Below, piece after piece: positions 25,168 to 33,804 of a stretch of 39,003 nt of DNA. This DNA comes from Deltaproteobacteria bacterium (lineage in GTDB: Bacteria > Desulfobacterota > DSM-4660 > Desulfatiglandales > Desulfatiglandaceae). How positions within the stretch are numbered: position 1 is the stretch's first letter; the number at the start of each line of letters is the position of its first letter. Below the pieces are notes generated by a model that was given only the letters and a program-made list of their open reading frames with translations, ran no database searches and had not been told where the DNA came from. Location: assembly GCA_021163815.1 (NCBI GenBank), contig JAGGTJ010000158.1:1-39003 (forward strand), written 5' to 3'. The position numbers and the translations under genes are program-made.

Positions 25168-25670
25168 ATTCCCTCCTTAGGGCTTTGTAGAATTCAGATA
25201 AAAAAGAAAAAACCGCGGAAAAATACAGTCTGACTTTTCAGCACGGTTTTGTGTTTTTTTTACAGTGAAAATTATAACAAAAAAGAGAAATTTTTCAAGA
25301 AAAACAGGAATAACTTGTGTATTACAGAGCATATTAACAATCACTGATTTTGTTCTAATGGCACAAGGCAAAGACACATGAGTTTTGAGCAATTGACAAG
25401 CAGTCAAAGATCGAGCGTACATTGCGAGACATATGCCACATTTTTTGAGTTTGATAACACCAATGGCAGTCGAGTGCTGAGGCCTTCATAATTACCCTGC
25501 ACGTCTCGACTACAAGATCCCGCAGTCAGGTTCTTCTTCACTCACAAGACCAGGTCCCGTACAATCAAGGCCTAAACCGGCATGGCCAGACTCAACAGGC
25601 CACCCACAGAAAAATACAACCTGACCTTTCAGCACAGGTTTGTGTGTTTTCACGGTAAAGAACGAAGTCC
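25168..25670. other. Gap between the sigma-54 activator gene and fdhA, with C6 and C7
   Basis: Five hundred bases without a credible gene. Partial family C copies lie at 25211-25270 and 25572-25660. The middle holds a candidate sigma-54 promoter for fdhA (listed separately). The open frame on the minus strand at 25177-25422 has repeat sequence and no recognisable content. Confidence 0.5.
25423..25438 (-). promoter_or_regulatory. Candidate sigma-54 promoter upstream of fdhA
   Basis: On the minus strand, TGGCATATGTCTCGCA has the invariant GG-N10-GC spacing of sigma-54 promoters (consensus TGGCACG-N4-TTGCA), with three or four mismatches outside it. It lies about 255 bases upstream of the fdhA start. 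The gene upstream of the gap encodes an NtrC-type activator. This is motif resemblance only. Confidence 0.35.
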
Positions 25671-27056
25671 TTATCCCCCTTTTATTCCAAGTTTTTCCAT
25701 CCTGTATCTAAGAGATCTTGTGTTAATCCCCAATAACCTGGCGGCCTTTTGCCTGGAACCATTAGCAAGATCAAGCGCCTTAAAAATATACTCTTTCTCA
25801 ATGGCAGCCATTACCTTGTCAAGATCAATGCCATCCGGTCCTATATCAAACCTTCGCCTTCGTTTTTCAACCTCTCGTTCACGAAAATGTGACAAGGTAA
25901 GACTTTCAGGCAGAATAATATTAGAAGTTTCAAGGGCAACGCTCCGCTCTATAATATTTTCAAGCTCTCTGACATTGCCTGGAAACCTGTATTGATGTAA
26001 AATACCTAAGGCATAGGTTGACATCTTATGGATATTCTTTCCCTGTTCCTCAGAACATTTTTTTAAAAAATGTTCTACAAGTAAAGGTAGGTCCCCCTCT
26101 CTTCGACGTAATGGAGGTAATGGGATATGTATGACATTTAATCTGAAATATAAATCTTCTCTAAAGTTACCGTCTATCACCTCCTGCTCAAGATTTTTAT
26201 TGGTTGCAGATATAAATCTTACATCAACATGTTTTTCTTCCACACCTCCAACAGCAGTAAAGGTCTTCTCCTGAATAACTCTTAACAGTTTTACCTGAAT
26301 AGGTAAGGATAATTCACCAACTTCATCAAGGAATACCGTTCCACCATCGGCCACATCAAACAACCCCTCCTTATCCGTTACAGCCCCGGTAAAGGCACCC
26401 TTCTTGTAACCAAACAGTTCACTCTCTATAAGGTTTTCAGGTATTCCAGCACAACTGATAACGACAAAGGGCCTTTTACTCTTTGGACTCATTTCATGTA
26501 TGGCTCTTGAAACCAACTCCTTACCCGTCCCGCTTTCACCTGAAACCAGGATGTTAGACTTGGTCTTGGCAACACGTTTAATTAAATCATAGACCTTCCG
26601 CATTTCAGGGCTTTCACCAATCAAACGATTGAAATGATAAGGATTATCCCTGGAATCCTCCTCGATTACCTCCGCCTTGGATTTAGATTTGAGGGCATTT
26701 TTGACAAGGGCCTGAAAATCAGAAAGATCAAAGGGTTTGGGGACATAATCATATGCGCCCTCTTTCATTGCCTGCACCGCAGTATCAGCCGTTGCAAAAG
26801 CAGAGATAAGGATAACTATTGTTTCAGGATTGACCGACTTGGTTTTTTTTAACACATCAATTCCATCAATGTCCTTCATTCGTATATCTGTTATAACCAG
26901 ATCAAACCTTTTTTGATCAAGGATTGAAAATGCCTCTTCTCCACTGCTTGCAAGATCAACATCATAGCCCTCTTTTGAGAGCATAATATCCAGAAATTCA
27001 CACATGCTCTCTTCGTCATCAACCACAAGAATGCTATGTTTTTCTTTCAAAGACAA
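25671..27056 (-). CDS. NtrC-family sigma-54-dependent response regulator
   Basis: A 461-residue response regulator that activates sigma-54 promoters. Receiver domain 7-120 has D13, D14 and the phospho-acceptor D57 (VITDIRM) and K107. The AAA+ domain has Walker A GESGTGKE (173-180), the sigma-54-contact loop ESELFGYKKGAFTGA (211-225) and Walker B GTVFLDEVG (239-247). The C-terminal Fis-type helix-turn-helix is GSRQKAARLLGINTRSLRYR. The start is a TTG at 27056 because GGAGGT lies four bases upstream, within the end of pyrC, which it overlaps by 23 bases. No sensor kinase is in the window. It sits just upstream of the fdhA region, so it may control formate dehydrogenase. Confidence 0.9.
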   Translation of the reverse strand: MSLKEKHSILVVDDEESMCEFLDIMLSKEGYDVDLASSGEEAFSILDQKRFDLVITDIRMKDIDGIDVLKKTKSVNPETIVILISAFATADTAVQAMKEGAYDYVPKPFDLSDFQALVKNALKSKSKAEVIEEDSRDNPYHFNRLIGESPEMRKVYDLIKRVAKTKSNILVSGESGTGKELVSRAIHEMSPKSKRPFVVISCAGIPENLIESELFGYKKGAFTGAVTDKEGLFDVADGGTVFLDEVGELSLPIQVKLLRVIQEKTFTAVGGVEEKHVDVRFISATNKNLEQEVIDGNFREDLYFRLNVIHIPLPPLRRREGDLPLLVEHFLKKCSEEQGKNIHKMSTYALGILHQYRFPGNVRELENIIERSVALETSNIILPESLTLSHFREREVEKRRRRFDIGPDGIDLDKVMAAIEKEYIFKALDLANGSRQKAARLLGINTRSLRYRMEKLGIKGG

Positions 27057-28323
27057 TATTACCTCCAACCATTGTCAATTCATTCCTGCCTTTCAGGATC
27101 CTGCCAACAAACGGTGAATTTTTGCTCTTAGAGACGATATCCTCAGGCAAGAGCTTATAGACACAATCCGTATCAATAATTGCCAGATCAGCATCTGAGC
27201 CTTTCTGTAAACAACCACCGGATACATGGAGAATAGATGCAGGATTACAGGACAACTTTGCAATTGCATCAGGAAGATCTAAGATCCCCTCGCGAACCAG
27301 GTTCAAGGTCAGGGGCAATGCAGTTTCAAGACCTATCATTCCAAACTCAGCCTCATCAAAGGTAACATCCTTTTCCATAGGGCTGTGAGGAGCATGATCA
27401 GTCGCAATAACATCAATTACCCCCTCAGACAGGCCCTGTTTTACTGCAATGACATCCTCTTTTGTCCTGAGAGGTGGTTTAACCTTAAAAGATGTATCGT
27501 ATCCTGTCAGTGCAGAATGATCCAGGGTAAAGTAATGAGGAGCAGTTTCAGCGGTAACAGGAAGACCATCATCTTTTGCCCTTCGTATAAGCTCAACTGA
27601 TCCAGCGGTGCTCACATGTGCAATATGTACCGGACACCCTGTTAACCTCGACAAGGCTATTTCCCTGAAAACCATTATTTCTTCGCTGGCCGAAGGGATC
27701 CCCGGCAAGCCAATCCGAGTTGACACCTGGCCTTCATGGATTACTCCATTACTGCTCAAGGCCAAATCCTCAGAATGAGAAATTACTGCAAGCCCGTGGT
27801 AATTAGCATACTCCATGGCCCTTCTCATTATTTCACTGTTTGTCACAGGAAAGCCATCATCAGAAACACCTACTGCCCCAGCATTTTTAAGATCACCAAA
27901 CTCGGTAAGAGATTTCCCCTTCTGTCCTACAGTAATGGCTGCTATGGGATAAACACGGGCACGCCCTGCCCTTTCAGCCTGTCTTAAAATAAATTCGGTA
28001 ACAGCTCTGCAATCGTTTGGGGGCAAGGTGTTCGGCATACAGGCTACAGCAGAAAAACCACCAGCTACAGCAGCCATAGTACCACTGGCAACAGTTTCTT
28101 TATATTCATACCCTGGTTCTCTCAAATGCACATGCATGTCAATCAGACCAGGGATGACAAATTTACCGGAGGCATCTATAGTCTGATCACAGGATACGGC
28201 CTCTAAAGAGGCAAGTGAAGGTACGATATCAATAATCTTCCCATGTTCAATCAGCAAATCAAGATGTTCAAGAGATCGTCTTACCGGATCCACCAAGATG
28301 CCATTCTTAATGCATATTATCAC
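27034..28323 (-). CDS. pyrC: Dihydroorotase, type I
   Basis: PyrC closes carbamoyl-aspartate to dihydroorotate in pyrimidine synthesis. The 429-residue type I enzyme has the zinc ligands H64 and H66 in DMHVHLREPG, the substrate motif ACMPNTLPPND, the later GLPVTAETAPHYFTLDH with a zinc histidine, and VIATDHAPHSP with the catalytic aspartate. It uses a GTG start at 28323, supported by AGGAGGT seven bases upstream, and overlaps the end of pyrB by 17 bases, so the genes are translationally coupled. Its 3' end overlaps the start of the sigma-54 activator. Confidence 0.95.
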   Translation of the reverse strand: MIICIKNGILVDPVRRSLEHLDLLIEHGKIIDIVPSLASLEAVSCDQTIDASGKFVIPGLIDMHVHLREPGYEYKETVASGTMAAVAGGFSAVACMPNTLPPNDCRAVTEFILRQAERAGRARVYPIAAITVGQKGKSLTEFGDLKNAGAVGVSDDGFPVTNSEIMRRAMEYANYHGLAVISHSEDLALSSNGVIHEGQVSTRIGLPGIPSASEEIMVFREIALSRLTGCPVHIAHVSTAGSVELIRRAKDDGLPVTAETAPHYFTLDHSALTGYDTSFKVKPPLRTKEDVIAVKQGLSEGVIDVIATDHAPHSPMEKDVTFDEAEFGMIGLETALPLTLNLVREGILDLPDAIAKLSCNPASILHVSGGCLQKGSDADLAIIDTDCVYKLLPEDIVSKSKNSPFVGRILKGRNELTMVGGNIVFERKT

Positions 28324-29248
28324 TGGTTTGACCTCCTATCAAAAGATAAAGGACAGCCATTCGAATCGCAACGCCATTTGTTACCTGTTCAAGTATTACA
28401 GAGGATTCAGCATCAGCCAGACTATTATTTATTTCTACCCCCCGGTTAATTGGACCCGGATGCATAACAATGGCATCCTGCTTAGCATATTGAATTATTT
28501 CCTCCGTCATACCAAAGAAGGATGAATATTCCCTTAAAGTAGAAAGCAGAAATTTGTTTTGCCTTTCCAACTGAATACGCAAAAGCATTATCACATCCTT
28601 ATCTTTAACCGCTTTTCGAGGATCAAAAACAACCTTTACTCCTAAATCTTCAATTTTTACGGGGATCATAGTCGGTGGGCCAGAGACCGTAACGTCTGCA
28701 CCAAGTTTAGTAAGGCCAAATATATTTGACCTGGCCACCCTGCTATGGGCAATATCACCTACAATAACAATTTTCAATCCATTAATTCTGCCCTTTTTTT
28801 CCTTTATGGTCAGCATATCAAGCAACGCCTGTGTAGGATGCTCATTTATTCCGTCGCCGGCATTTACGATACCGGCACTAACCTGGCTTGCCAAAAGATG
28901 AGGAGTTCCAGTCGATGGATGCCGAATCACTATAATATCAGGGTGCATGGCCTGTATATTATGAATAGTATCCGTAAGGGTTTCCCCCTTTACTATACTG
29001 CTCGAAGAGGCAGTCAAATTAAAGGTATCCGCACTCAACCTCTTGGCAGCAATCTCAAATGACATGCGGGTTCTTGTACTAGGTTCATAAAAAAAATTAA
29101 CAACTGTCTTCCCCCTCAAGGTAGGAACCTTTTTTATGTCCCGTTCAGATATATCCTTTAAAGACTCAGCCGTATCAAGAATAAGCTGTATATCATCTAC
29201 AGATAATTGCGCCATGCTAATCAAATCTTTGCAGGCCAAATAACTCAT
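28307..29248 (-). CDS. pyrB: Aspartate carbamoyltransferase catalytic subunit
   Basis: PyrB makes carbamoyl aspartate from carbamoyl phosphate and aspartate. The 313-residue protein contains the carbamoyl-phosphate loop YEPSTRTRMSFEIAAKRL (S57-T-R-T-R61), NAGDGINEHPTQALLDML, and the aspartate-side motif MHPGPINRGVEI. The ATG at 29248 is chosen over an upstream TTG because GGGAGA precedes it. No pyrI is present, and the downstream gene is pyrC, so the enzyme is the unregulated or PyrC-associated type. A terminator-like hairpin 17 bases upstream suggests attenuation. Confidence 0.95.
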   Translation of the reverse strand: MSYLACKDLISMAQLSVDDIQLILDTAESLKDISERDIKKVPTLRGKTVVNFFYEPSTRTRMSFEIAAKRLSADTFNLTASSSSIVKGETLTDTIHNIQAMHPDIIVIRHPSTGTPHLLASQVSAGIVNAGDGINEHPTQALLDMLTIKEKKGRINGLKIVIVGDIAHSRVARSNIFGLTKLGADVTVSGPPTMIPVKIEDLGVKVVFDPRKAVKDKDVIMLLRIQLERQNKFLLSTLREYSSFFGMTEEIIQYAKQDAIVMHPGPINRGVEINNSLADAESSVILEQVTNGVAIRMAVLYLLIGGQTSDNMH

Positions 29249-29264
29249 GATACAATCTCCCTTC

Positions 29265-29300
29265 AAAAAAAAACCCCCTTACTGTTAACCAGCAAGGAGG
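29265..29300 (-). terminator. Attenuator-like intrinsic terminator before pyrB
   Basis: In the transcript CCUCCUUGCUG pairs with CAGUAAGGGGG (11 bp including G-U pairs) around a GUUAA loop, followed by nine U residues. It lies between a candidate promoter and the pyrB start, 17 bases before the ATG, and so would end transcription before the operon unless antiterminated. Confidence 0.7.
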
Positions 29301-29491
29301 CTATATCTTTGTTTATAGATAGATCCATAATTAATCACGTGTAAGGCAGATATCTAAAAAATTTTATTTTCAAGGACATACAAAAAATCGTTGGTTTTGC
29401 TACATCTCTACCACAGGGCAAAATTTTACTCCTGGAAATATATCTCTCCGGTTAAAAATTTCGTCTTCCTCGTACCTGAACAAAAATACAC

Positions 29492-29521
29492 ATTATGTAT
29501 AACAAGCCATAATTGTTACAA
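29492..29521 (-). promoter_or_regulatory. Candidate promoter for pyrBC
   Basis: Minus-strand TTGTAA (29521-29516) and CATAAT (29497-29492) are separated by 18 bases, a reasonable sigma-70-type match. A leader of about 230 bases would follow, ending in the attenuator hairpin. The sequence ACCGGAGAGA in that leader weakly resembles the PyrR-binding core CCNGNGAG. Confidence 0.3.
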
Positions 29522-29527
29522 TATAAC

Positions 29528-29685
29528 ATTGATGAACCCGTAAAAAGTAGAACCGATGGCTAAGTAAAAATCTCCATATACAAGGCATAGTGTTTGGTCA
29601 TACGTTCAACATACTACCTGTATGGCCTTCACGCATGACCAAACACTATAACACAGCAGATGGAGACTTTTTACGACGCCATCAA
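29528..29685 (+). repeat. Family A MITE-like element, full length, core inverted (A2)
   Basis: The outer arms match A1 and A3 in the same orientation (ATTGATGAACCCGTAAAAAG at the left, GGAGACTTTTTACGACGCCA at the right). The core between GTGTTTGG (29590) and CCAAACAC (29646) is the reverse complement of the core in A1 and A3. Confidence 0.75.
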
Positions 29686-29764
29686 CATTGCAATTTTTCA
29701 GGGACGATCCTTCCGAGTAATAAAGGTAGACATAAATGAAAAATTATACCGACACTCAAGCAGT

Positions 29765-30283
29765 TTATGTCGTTTCAGAGTCAGAAGATTCGGGATTATT
29801 TACATTCTCTATATCATCAGATGCCTTTTCTTCCGTCTCTGTAATATTGTCATCTTTTACAGTCAACTTGCTGTCTTTCGTTGATATTTTCTCGGGAACT
29901 GTTTTTTTCTTAGAAGAGGACAGATCATCACGAGGTATCAATTGAACTATAGAAACAGGAGCGGCATCACCTTTCCTGACACCCTTTTTAATTATTCGAA
30001 TATATCCCCCCTGTCTTTCAAGATAACGATCCTTTAATTCCCCGAAAAGCTTATAAGTCACGGGTTTTTCTCTAATGTAGGCCATAGCGAGCCGTCTCGA
30101 ATGCAAATCACCTCTCTTGGCCAAGGTGATCAATTTTTCAGCAATTGGCCTAATCGCCTTTGCCTTGACATCTGTAGTTTCAATTTTTTCAAATTTAAAC
30201 AATGAAGTCACCATATTTCTGAACATGGCCTTACGATGACTTGGATTTCGGCCAAACTTTTTCCCAGCTTTCTTATGCCTCAT
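29765..30283 (-). CDS. rplQ: 50S ribosomal protein L17 with an acidic C-terminal extension
   Basis: Residues 1-117 are a normal bL17 ([20 protein letters not shown], then [20 protein letters not shown]). A further ~55 residues form a low-complexity tail rich in Ser, Asp, Glu and Lys ([20 protein letters not shown], ending SSDSETT). Usual bL17 lengths are about 115-130. The start shares one base with the rpoA stop (TAATG), so it is translationally coupled to rpoA. Confidence 0.97.
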   Translation of the reverse strand: MRHKKAGKKFGRNPSHRKAMFRNMVTSLFKFEKIETTDVKAKAIRPIAEKLITLAKRGDLHSRRLAMAYIREKPVTYKLFGELKDRYLERQGGYIRIIKKGVRKGDAAPVSIVQLIPRDDLSSSKKKTVPEKISTKDSKLTVKDDNITETEEKASDDIENVNNPESSDSETT

Positions 30284-31347
30284 TAGCTTAAATCCTCTGT
30301 TTTTTTCTTTTCCTCTGTTTCTGCCTCTTCCTCTGTTTCTGCCTCTTCTGCCTCATTTGACGTGGCAGCCGGTGGAAAATTATCTAACTTCATTCCTAAA
30401 GATAAACCCATTTCAGCCAAGATCGTCTTTATTTCATTAAGGGACTTCCTGCCAAAATTTTGTGTTTTCAGCATTTCGCTTTCTGTCTTTTGTACCAGTT
30501 CTCCAATCAGTTTGATGTTTGTATTCTTTAAACAGTTGGCTGAACGAACAGACAATTCAAGCTCTGAAACGGGCCTAAAAAGATTCTCATTTAATTGTTC
30601 CTCTTCCTCTTCTTCCTCTTCCGGCTCAGGTTCTTCATCAAAATTAATAAAAGGATTCATCTGTTCCTTTAATATCTTTGCAGCATAGGCAACGGCATCT
30701 TCGGGAAGAACCCCTCCGTCTGTCCACACCTCAAGAGTCAACTTATCATAATCACTGATCTGACCAACCCTTGCGGTTACAACATTATAATTAACCTTGA
30801 TAATAGGAGAAAACAGTGCATCTATAAATATAACCCCAAGTTCATGCTTAGAGGGCTTGTTTCTCTCGGCAGGAACAAAGCCTTTCCCCAATCTGACAAC
30901 CATTTCCATATCCAAGGCACCATCACCAGTAATAGTAGCTATATGGTGATTCGGATCCAGGATATCAACCAGATCATGAGTATCAATATCAGCAGCCGTT
31001 ACCTCTCCCTCCTGATCTTTATGTATATGTATTACTGCCTCCTCCGAGGATTTTAATCTAAGCCTCAGGCTTTTAAGGTTTAATATGATATCAGTCACAT
31101 CCTCCAGCACACCTGGAATAGAAGTAAATTCATGTATAGCTTGATCAAATTTAACACTAACAACTGCACTGCCTTGAAGAGATGAAAGTAAAATTCTCCT
31201 TAATGAGTTTCCTATCGTTATACCAAAACCCTTTTCCAAGGGCTCACAAACAAATTTACAATAAGAATTCGAATGAGTACTCTCATCGAGTTCTATCCGT
31301 TTTGGTTTTATTAATTCTCTCCAATTCCTGCTTATTAAATCTGCCAA
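30283..31347 (-). CDS. rpoA: RNA polymerase alpha subunit
   Basis: RpoA of 354 residues has the assembly domain (residues 1-~233; [20 protein letters not shown]) and the DNA-binding C-terminal domain (~257-330) with the UP-element contact motif VRSANCLKN. Between them is an acidic linker with eight consecutive glutamates (243-250), and the protein ends in a Glu-rich tail (332-348) encoded by an imperfect 18-bp tandem repeat near 30310-30350. Usual length is about 310-340. It lies downstream of rpsD after a 214-base gap in which I see no clear signal. Confidence 0.97.
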   Translation of the reverse strand: MADLISRNWRELIKPKRIELDESTHSNSYCKFVCEPLEKGFGITIGNSLRRILLSSLQGSAVVSVKFDQAIHEFTSIPGVLEDVTDIILNLKSLRLRLKSSEEAVIHIHKDQEGEVTAADIDTHDLVDILDPNHHIATITGDGALDMEMVVRLGKGFVPAERNKPSKHELGVIFIDALFSPIIKVNYNVVTARVGQISDYDKLTLEVWTDGGVLPEDAVAYAAKILKEQMNPFINFDEEPEPEEEEEEEEQLNENLFRPVSELELSVRSANCLKNTNIKLIGELVQKTESEMLKTQNFGRKSLNEIKTILAEMGLSLGMKLDNFPPAATSNEAEEAETEEEAETEEKKKTEDLS

Positions 31348-31561
31348 AAATACTGCCTCCCATTATCCGGACAAAAACAAACCTGTGAAATATTCAATAT
31401 TTATCTTGGACATTTCTGCCAATTAAAACAGAACAAAAACCTGTTGGACCTGAAAAGCTGTCATTTATAACGTACTGATATTACAAAAATGTTTCTCACA
31501 GGCAAAACGCCACACCTCGATATCAGATAGTTACGCACCATATCCCACAGGCTTACAGACG

Positions 31562-32194
31562 CTATTTGGAATATAGTTCAACAATAAGCTGTTCATTAAT
31601 GGGCATGGTCAGGCCCTCACGATTCGGCAAACTCGTTACTGTTCCTCTGAACTTTTCCGGTTCAAGAGTTATCCAATCCGGAATTCCCCTCCTCATTACA
31701 GTTTCCATTGCTTCAAGGATCTTTGAATTCTTTTGACTGGCTTCCTTAACCTGTACAATATCTCCCTGCTTTACAAGATAAGACGGAATATTTACCTTTC
31801 TATCATTTACCCTGAAATGATTATGTCTTATCATCTGTCTGGCCTGATTTCTGGAAGAAGCAAAGCCCATCCGATACACAACATTATCAAGACGACGCTC
31901 AAGCATAATAAGCAGATTAGCACCTACAATCCCCTTTTGCCTTTCAGATCGATAATAATAATTTCTAAACTGTTTTTCAAGAAGGCCGTAAATACGTTTT
32001 ACTTTTTGTTTCTCCCTAAGCTGAACCCTGTAATCAGAATATTTTTCCCTACGTTGTCCCTGCCCATGTTGTCCCGGAGGATAGGCCCTTCTTTCAAAAG
32101 AACACTTATCTGTATAGCAACGGTCTCCTTTTAAAAAAAGCTTGAGATTCTCACGTCTGCACAATTTACATGACACACCGATATGTCTGGCCAA
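31562..32194 (-). CDS. rpsD: 30S ribosomal protein S4
   Basis: The 210-residue protein nucleates 30S assembly and in many bacteria represses the alpha operon. It has the zinc-type N-terminus with cysteines in [15 protein letters not shown] and CYTDKC, followed by [11 protein letters not shown] and the S4 RNA-binding domain ([20 protein letters not shown]). The ATG lies 37 bases after rpsK. Confidence 0.97.
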   Translation of the reverse strand: MARHIGVSCKLCRRENLKLFLKGDRCYTDKCSFERRAYPPGQHGQGQRREKYSDYRVQLREKQKVKRIYGLLEKQFRNYYYRSERQKGIVGANLLIMLERRLDNVVYRMGFASSRNQARQMIRHNHFRVNDRKVNIPSYLVKQGDIVQVKEASQKNSKILEAMETVMRRGIPDWITLEPEKFRGTVTSLPNREGLTMPINEQLIVELYSK

Positions 32195-32231
32195 AGTTTA
32201 CACTCCTTATTCAGCTAATAAATATAAGATA

Positions 32232-32627
32232 TTATACCCTACGTCTCTTGGGAGGACGGCATCCATTGTGAGGAATCGGGGTTACATCTCTAATCACCGT
32301 AACAGTAAAACCATCTACCTGCAGAGCCCGTATAGCTGCCTCTCTCCCCGACCCAGGACCTTTAACACGAACCTCCGCAGTTCTCATACCATGTTCCATA
32401 GCCTGTTTAAGAGCACTTTGTCCTGCCAATTGAGCTGCAAAGGGAGTACTTTTACGAGACCCCTTGAATCCAACACGACCAGCACTCGACTGAGCTATCA
32501 CATGGCCAGCAGGATCTGTAATAGTAACTATGGTATTATTAAAAGTAGATTGAACATGAACAATACCTGTTGGAACATTTTTCTTTTCTTTTTTTTGCCT
32601 TCCTCTCTTTCGTGCCTTCTTTGCCAT
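32232..32627 (-). CDS. rpsK: 30S ribosomal protein S11
   Basis: The 131-residue uS11 of the 30S platform. Diagnostic segments are [38 protein letters not shown] and the C-terminal [18 protein letters not shown]. It lies between rpsM (24 bases upstream) and rpsD. Confidence 0.98.
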   Translation of the reverse strand: MAKKARKRGRQKKEKKNVPTGIVHVQSTFNNTIVTITDPAGHVIAQSSAGRVGFKGSRKSTPFAAQLAGQSALKQAMEHGMRTAEVRVKGPGSGREAAIRALQVDGFTVTVIRDVTPIPHNGCRPPKRRRV

Positions 32628-32651
32628 AATAAAATTTCCCTCTGTATATCT

Positions 32652-33020
32652 TTATTTTCTCTTTCCCCTCACTGCCCTGCGTGGACCCTTTCTTGTCCGT
32701 GCATTTGTACTTGTCCGTTGTCCTCTTACAGGAAGGCCCCTTCTATGTCTCAAGCCCCTATAGGTACCTAGATCCATTAGCCTTTTTATATTCATGGAGA
32801 CTTCACGTCTTAAATCACCCTCAACCTTATATTCCCTGTCAATCACATTGCGTATTTTTGTTATATCTTCTCCGGAGATCATATCTGACTTGATATTAGG
32901 GTCTACACCAGCTTCATCAAGTATCTTCCTGGCAGAAGTTCTCCCTATACCATATATATAGGTTAAAGCAATCTCCATTCTTTTCCCTCTTGGCAAATCA
33001 ACACCTGCAATTCTGGCCAA
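32652..33020 (-). CDS. rpsM: 30S ribosomal protein S13
   Basis: The 122-residue uS13 of the 30S head. It has [20 protein letters not shown] at the N-terminus, the helix-two-turn-helix [13 protein letters not shown], and the RNA-binding end [20 protein letters not shown]. It is first in the alpha-operon block here; the 556 bases upstream separate it from rpmJ. Confidence 0.98.
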   Translation of the reverse strand: MARIAGVDLPRGKRMEIALTYIYGIGRTSARKILDEAGVDPNIKSDMISGEDITKIRNVIDREYKVEGDLRREVSMNIKRLMDLGTYRGLRHRRGLPVRGQRTSTNARTRKGPRRAVRGKRK

Positions 33021-33236
33021 TATCCAACTCCTTTATTAAAGTAAAAATCGGTTTCAAAATGTTCTACCCATGTTGAAATATATATTTCCCTATTTGTTTA
33101 GAGATCTGCCAATTTTCCACACATGGAAAAACTGAATGTTCACCTTTATCATAAGATATAAATAAGCAAAACCATATAAAGGCGAAGAATTAAAAACCTA
33201 CATAATTATTTTCAAAAAGAAAATTATAGTTTTAAT

Positions 33237-33394
33237 ATTGATAAACCTGTAAAAAGTAGAACCGATGGCTAAGTAAAAATCTTCATATACAAGGCGTAGT
33301 GTTTGGGCATGCGTGAAGGCATACAGGTAGTATGTCGAACGTATGACCAAACACTATAACACAGTAGATGGAGACTTTTTACGACGCCATCAAT
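33237..33394 (+). repeat. Family A MITE-like element, full length (A3)
   Basis: The left end reads ATTGATAAACCTGTAAAAAG and the right end CGACGCCATCAAT. The core hairpin 33299-33354 has the same orientation as in A1. Its flanks TTTTAATAT and ATATCAACGAATTATAG can be joined to the uninterrupted TTTTAATATCAACGAATTAT found at window positions 17-36. Confidence 0.75.
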
Positions 33395-33560
33395 ATCAAC
33401 GAATTATAGAAAGGTTGTGCCTGCATAATACACATTGATTTGAATGCAACCATAAAGGTTACACGATTTTACCAAATCTACAGCGTTGGCAAAGGGTTAA
33501 AGTATCGGAATACGTCTACGCCTTTGCCGCCTTGCATTTTCGGCAAACTTGACAGTTCTT
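33391..33560 (+). repeat. Family B dispersed repeat, copy B2
   Basis: It starts ATATCAACGAATTATAGAAA and shares several blocks in order with positions 15-245: ATAAAGGTTA, GATTTTACC, GCGTTGGCAAA, AAAGTATCG, TACGTCTACGCC and TTTCGGCAAACTTGAC. It directly abuts element A3. Confidence 0.6.
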
Positions 33561-33576
33561 ATAATCAGAAAATTTC

Positions 33577-33690
33577 TCAACCCTGTCTTTGTTTATGACG
33601 TGGATTCTCACATATAACACGAACCTTTCCTTTTCGCCTTATAATCTTACACTTATTACAAATTTTTTTTACAGAAGGTCTGACTTTCAT
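33577..33690 (-). CDS. rpmJ: 50S ribosomal protein L36
   Basis: The 37-residue bL36 begins at the ATG at 33690 ([20 protein letters not shown]) and ends RHKQRQG. It has the zinc site C-x2-C-x12-C-x4-H. A longer open frame to 33771 is not believed. It follows secY with a 114-base gap; infA, map and adk, often found here, are absent. Confidence 0.96.
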   Translation of the reverse strand: MKVRPSVKKICNKCKIIRRKGKVRVICENPRHKQRQG

Positions 33691-33804
33691 GGTTAAACCC
33701 CAATCCTGATTATAATAGTATAAAGCATGATCAGTGCTGGTATGTAAAGGTATCAATATTCTGATCCGCATCTATTCAGCACCCATCCATAAATGAAAAA
33801 AGAA

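Larger units (their letters stand above)
33021..33576. other. 556-base gap between rpsM and rpmJ filled with repeats
   Basis: No gene is visible. A full-length family A element (33237-33394) is followed directly by a family B copy (33391-33560). The 33021-33236 part is AT-rich, without a motif I can name; an rpsM promoter should lie there. In many bacteria rpmJ and rpsM are nearly adjacent. Confidence 0.6.

Noticed and set aside
25177-25422. 81-codon minus-strand ORF before fdhA
   Set aside because: It runs over partial repeat C6 and AT-rich sequence, with no recognisable motif.
29339-29384. pyrB leader peptide of 14 codons as an annotated gene
   Set aside because: No ribosome-binding site precedes the ATG, and short frames are expected by chance; mentioned only as a possibility.
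33691-33771. N-terminal extension of L36
   Set aside because: The 27 extra codons have no match to bL36, which begins MKVR at 33690.
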